NCBI RefSeq assembly: GCF_035497915.1 | Contig: NZ_DATJCS010000038.1 | Coordinates: 14,653-78,652, forward strand | Direction: 5' to 3' | From: Serpens sp035497915 | GTDB taxonomy: Bacteria; Pseudomonadota; Gammaproteobacteria; Pseudomonadales; Pseudomonadaceae | DNA: 64,000 nt | In this document: positions 61,190-64,000 of the stretch, piece by piece | Layout of the letters: each line of letters opens with the position of its first letter | Position numbering within the stretch: the first letter of the stretch is position 1 | Made by a program: the position numbers and the translations under genes | Notes under the pieces: model-generated | Told to the model about the DNA's origin: nothing | Databases searched by the model: none | What the model saw: only the letters and a program-made list of their open reading frames with translations

Positions 61190-63001
61190 ATGATCTCTCG
61201 CCTGCGTCTGCTCTCGGTCTTGTGTCTGCTCGGCCTGCTGACCACCTGCTCCGGTGGACCCAAGTCGCCCGCCGGCGACCTGCCCAAGACGCCGCAAGCC
61301 AGTGTCGACCAACTGCTGCTCAAGGCTTCCCAGAGCTCGCCTCGGGAAGCCGCCCTGCTGCGCCTGGCCGCCGCGGACAAATCCTACGCGCTGGGCAACC
61401 CGCTGCGCGCCGCGCACATCATCCAGCAGGTGCCGTTCGACCAGTTGGGCCGCACCGAGCAGGCGCTGGCCAGCATCCTGAATGCCGAACTCTCGCTGTG
61501 GCGCGAGCGTCCGCAAGCGGCCTGGGACTATCTGCAGCACCCCAGCCTGGAGCAGATCGGCCAATTGCCCAATGATCTGCAGATTCGCGCCCACACGGCG
61601 CGGGCGGGCGCCCTGGAAGCCAACAACCAGTTGCTGGAGGCCACCCGCGAACGGGTCTTCGTCGCGCCGCTGCTCACCGGCCAGGCCGCCAAAGACAACC
61701 ATGAGGCGATCTGGGCGCTGGTGGCCCGCCTCAACGGCACGCAACTGAGCAGCCCCGGCGAAGGCGATCTGGCCGGCTGGCTGACCTTGGGCATCGCCGT
61801 GCGCGACGCCCTGACCGTGGAGATGCAGCAGGCCGGCATCGACCGCTGGCTGAGCGCCAATCCGCAACATCCGGCGGCGCTGGACCTTCCCGAACCGCTG
61901 CGCAAGCTCAAGGAGCTGCCCGCCGAGCCGCTGCGCAAGATCGCCCTGCTGTTGCCCATGCAGGGCCAGTTGGCGAATGTCGCGCGCGCCCTGCGTGATG
62001 GCTTCATGTCCGCCTACTACCACGCCCAGCAAAGCGGTCAGAATCCCCCGGAGGTCGTGCTCTACGACTCCACTGAAATCGTTTCGCTGGACAGCTTCTA
62101 CAACCAGGCGCGCGCCGACGGCATTCAACTGGTGGTCGGCCCGCTGGAAAAGAACCTGGTCAAGGAGCTGGGGCAACTGCCGCAGCTGCCGATCATGACC
62201 CTGGCGCTCAACTACGACGACGGCAACGAAACCGGTCCCGCCCAGCTCTTCCAGTTCGGCCTGGCCGCGGAGGACGAGGCGCTGTCGGCGGCGCGCCGCG
62301 CCTGGCAGGACGGCATGCGCCGCGCCGTGGCGCTGGTGCCGCGCGGCGAATGGGGCGATCGCGTGCTGGCCGCCTTCAATCGCGGCTGGCAGCAGCAGGG
62401 CGGCACCCTGCTGGCGGCCAAGCGCATCGACCAGCCCGTGCAACTGGCCCGGCAGATTGCCGACCTGTTCCAGCTGCGCCAGAGCGAGGCGCGCGCCCAG
62501 CGCCTGAAGGAAGTGCTGGGCATCGAGCTGGCGGCGGAACCCGCGCGCCGCGCCGACGTCGACTTCATCTTCCTGGCCGCCACGCCGCTGCAGGCCCAGC
62601 AGATCCGCCCCACCCTGACCTTCCAGTACGCCGGCGACGTGCCCGTCTACGCCACCTCCCACCTGTACACCGGCAGTCGCGAGGCCACCCAGCTGCAGGA
62701 TCTGAACGGCATCCGCTTCAGCGAAACGCCCTGGTTGCTGGAGGAGCGCAACCCGCTGCGCGACCAAGTCGCGCGCCAGTGGCCGCAAGCCGGTGGCAGC
62801 CTCGGCCGGCTCTACGCCATGGGCATCGACGCCTACCTGCTGGCACCGCGCCTTTCCCAGCTCAAGGCCCTGCCGGAAACGCGCATTCACGGCCAGACCG
62901 GCACCCTCAGCCTGACCGAGCAGCAGCGCATCGAGCGCGAGCTGCCCTGGGCACAGATCCAGAACGGCCGCATTCGCCGCCTCCCGGATTACACCTACTG
63001 A
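61190..63001 (+). CDS. lpoA: Penicillin-binding protein activator LpoA
   Basis: 603-residue outer-membrane lipoprotein that activates PBP1a. Lipoprotein signal with lipobox LTTC (Cys20). N-terminal helical TPR-like domain (about 35-240), then a periplasmic-binding-protein-like domain (KIALLLPMQGQLANVARALRDGF ...). Divergent from rsmI, and coupled to yraN by a one-base overlap (TGATG). Confidence 0.93.
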   Translation: MISRLRLLSVLCLLGLLTTCSGGPKSPAGDLPKTPQASVDQLLLKASQSSPREAALLRLAAADKSYALGNPLRAAHIIQQVPFDQLGRTEQALASILNAELSLWRERPQAAWDYLQHPSLEQIGQLPNDLQIRAHTARAGALEANNQLLEATRERVFVAPLLTGQAAKDNHEAIWALVARLNGTQLSSPGEGDLAGWLTLGIAVRDALTVEMQQAGIDRWLSANPQHPAALDLPEPLRKLKELPAEPLRKIALLLPMQGQLANVARALRDGFMSAYYHAQQSGQNPPEVVLYDSTEIVSLDSFYNQARADGIQLVVGPLEKNLVKELGQLPQLPIMTLALNYDDGNETGPAQLFQFGLAAEDEALSAARRAWQDGMRRAVALVPRGEWGDRVLAAFNRGWQQQGGTLLAAKRIDQPVQLARQIADLFQLRQSEARAQRLKEVLGIELAAEPARRADVDFIFLAATPLQAQQIRPTLTFQYAGDVPVYATSHLYTGSREATQLQDLNGIRFSETPWLLEERNPLRDQVARQWPQAGGSLGRLYAMGIDAYLLAPRLSQLKALPETRIHGQTGTLSLTEQQRIERELPWAQIQNGRIRRLPDYTY

Positions 63002-63369
63002 TGCAGGGCGGCACGGCAGGAGAGCGCGGCCGCCAGGCCGAAGCGCTCGCCTGCCGCTACTTGCAGCAACAGGGCTTGCGCCTGATCAGCCAGAACTGGC
63101 GATGCCGGCGCGGCGAGCTCGATCTGGTCATGCTCGACGGCCATACAGTAGTATTCGTCGAAGTCCGCTACCGCCGACACACCGCATGGGGTGGCGCGAT
63201 CGAGAGCATCGACTGGCGCAAGCGCCAACGGCTGGTCATCGCCGCACAACTGTTCCTGCAGCGCGAATCGCGCTGGGCGAACAGCCCCTGCCGTTTCGAT
63301 GTGATCGCCCTGGGCCGCGATCAGCCAGCCCGACCTCCGGACTGGATCCGCAACGCGTTCGACTCCTGA
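63001..63369 (+). CDS. yraN: YraN/UPF0102 endonuclease-like protein
   Basis: 122-residue protein with a restriction-endonuclease-like fold: GERGRQAEALACRYLQQQG, then RRGELDLVMLDGHTVVFVEVRYR with the D-(E/V)xK-type core read as ELDLV/FVEVR. Function unproven. Sits between lpoA and gmhA, as is common. Confidence 0.92.
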   Translation: MQGGTAGERGRQAEALACRYLQQQGLRLISQNWRCRRGELDLVMLDGHTVVFVEVRYRRHTAWGGAIESIDWRKRQRLVIAAQLFLQRESRWANSPCRFDVIALGRDQPARPPDWIRNAFDS

Positions 63370-63398
63370 CATAGCCGCCATTAAAGGTCAAACACCCG

Positions 63399-63992
63399 AT
63401 GGACATGCAATCCCGTATCCGCCAGCACTTCCAGGCCAGCATCGAAACCAAGCAACGCGCAATGGAAGTACTGGTCCCCTACATCGAGCAAGCCAGTCAG
63501 GCGATGGTTCGCGCCCTGCTCAACGAGGGCAAGATTCTCTCCTGTGGCAATGGCGGCTCGGCGGGCGATGCCCAGCATTTCTCCTCCGAACTGCTCAACC
63601 GCTTCGAGCGTGAACGCCCGAGCCTGCCTGCCGTGGCGCTGACCACCGACAGCTCGACCATCACCTCGATTGCCAACGACTATAGTTACAACGAAATTTT
63701 CTCCAAGCAGATTCGCGCGCTGGGTCAGCCCGGGGATGTCCTGCTGGCCATCTCCACCAGCGGCAACTCGGCCAACGTGATCCAGGCCATCCAGGCCGCC
63801 CATGATCGCGAGATGACTGTGGTGGCGCTGACCGGTCGCGACGGCGGCGGCATGGCTTCGCTGCTGCTGCCGGAAGATGTGGAGATCCGCGTGCCGGCCA
63901 AGGTCACCGCACGCATCCAGGAAGTTCACCTGTTGGTGATTCACTGCCTGTGCGACCAGATCGACACCCAACTGTTCGGAAGTGAAGAATGA
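63399..63992 (+). CDS. gmhA: SIS-domain phosphoheptose isomerase GmhA/DiaA family
   Basis: 197-residue SIS protein. SCGNGGSAGDAQHFSSEL and ISTSGNSANV are the sugar-phosphate-binding loops. In this gene neighbourhood (yraN-gmhA, PA4425 position) it is annotated as sedoheptulose-7-phosphate isomerase for LPS heptose; the related DiaA binds DnaA, so a role in replication control is also possible. Confidence 0.92.
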   Translation: MDMQSRIRQHFQASIETKQRAMEVLVPYIEQASQAMVRALLNEGKILSCGNGGSAGDAQHFSSELLNRFERERPSLPAVALTTDSSTITSIANDYSYNEIFSKQIRALGQPGDVLLAISTSGNSANVIQAIQAAHDREMTVVALTGRDGGGMASLLLPEDVEIRVPAKVTARIQEVHLLVIHCLCDQIDTQLFGSEE

Positions 63993-64000
63993 CGCGAAGC
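63989..64000 (+). CDS. Start of next gene (partial, 4 codons visible)
   Basis: An ATG at 63989 overlaps the gmhA stop (ATGA) and continues in frame to the end of the window. By synteny a BON-domain osmotically inducible lipoprotein would be expected here, but too little is visible to call it. Confidence 0.4.

Overview
The window is a GC-rich chromosomal segment of a Pseudomonas-like gammaproteobacterium. The main evidence is gene order. From groES/groEL through fxsA, ampG, yajQ, panE, argJ, secA, lpxC, the whole division and cell-wall (dcw) cluster, rnpB, rsmI, lpoA and gmhA, the order matches the P. aeruginosa PA4385-PA4425 region as I know it. The left third is not in that context and looks like accessory or rearranged DNA.

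Left region (1-13.2 kb). Genes 1-7749 form a Lap-type biofilm locus: a partial type I secretion ATPase (lapB-like), a TolC-like outer membrane protein (lapE-like), a compact RTX/VWA adhesin with an N-terminal retention module and a PAAG protease site, a degenerate GGDEF/EAL c-di-GMP receptor (lapD) and the periplasmic cysteine protease lapG. An operon for cytochrome-c-dependent nitric oxide reductase follows: a 36-residue membrane peptide, an unusual two-haem norC, then norB, norQ and norD.

Middle region (13.2-37.2 kb). It begins with two small lipoproteins, tRNA-Gly(CCC) and zapA with its TIGR02449 partner. Two small unknown proteins and a HerA-like ATPase follow, then groESL under a clear heat-shock promoter, fxsA, a HugZ-like protein, an SDR enzyme, a DUF481 protein, an alkyltransferase-like protein, ampG and yajQ. 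Next come a response regulator with a degenerate GGDEF domain, panE, a histidine kinase and a PduO-type cobalamin adenosyltransferase. A REP-type palindrome and a terminator then precede three minus-strand genes (LtaS-like sulfatase, small polytopic membrane protein, BNR sialidase-like protein). These appear inserted into the otherwise conserved order before the Nudix-ThiE fusion, GST and argJ.

Right region (37.2-64 kb). This holds secA, an M23 peptidase, a DUF721 protein and lpxC. The dcw cluster is transcribed right to left as mraZ-rsmH-ftsL-ftsI-murE-murF-mraY-murD-ftsW-murG-murC-ddlB-ftsQ-ftsA-ftsZ, with nearly every junction overlapping from mraZ to ddlB. A strong promoter and three 10-bp-spaced MraZ boxes lie upstream of mraZ. 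The remainder is rnpB, rsmI and the divergent lpoA-yraN-gmhA operon.

The most unusual items are the small LapA-like substrate inside a near-complete Lap locus, the two-haem NorC with an uncharacterised peptide at the operon head, and the sulfatase/membrane/sialidase cassette.
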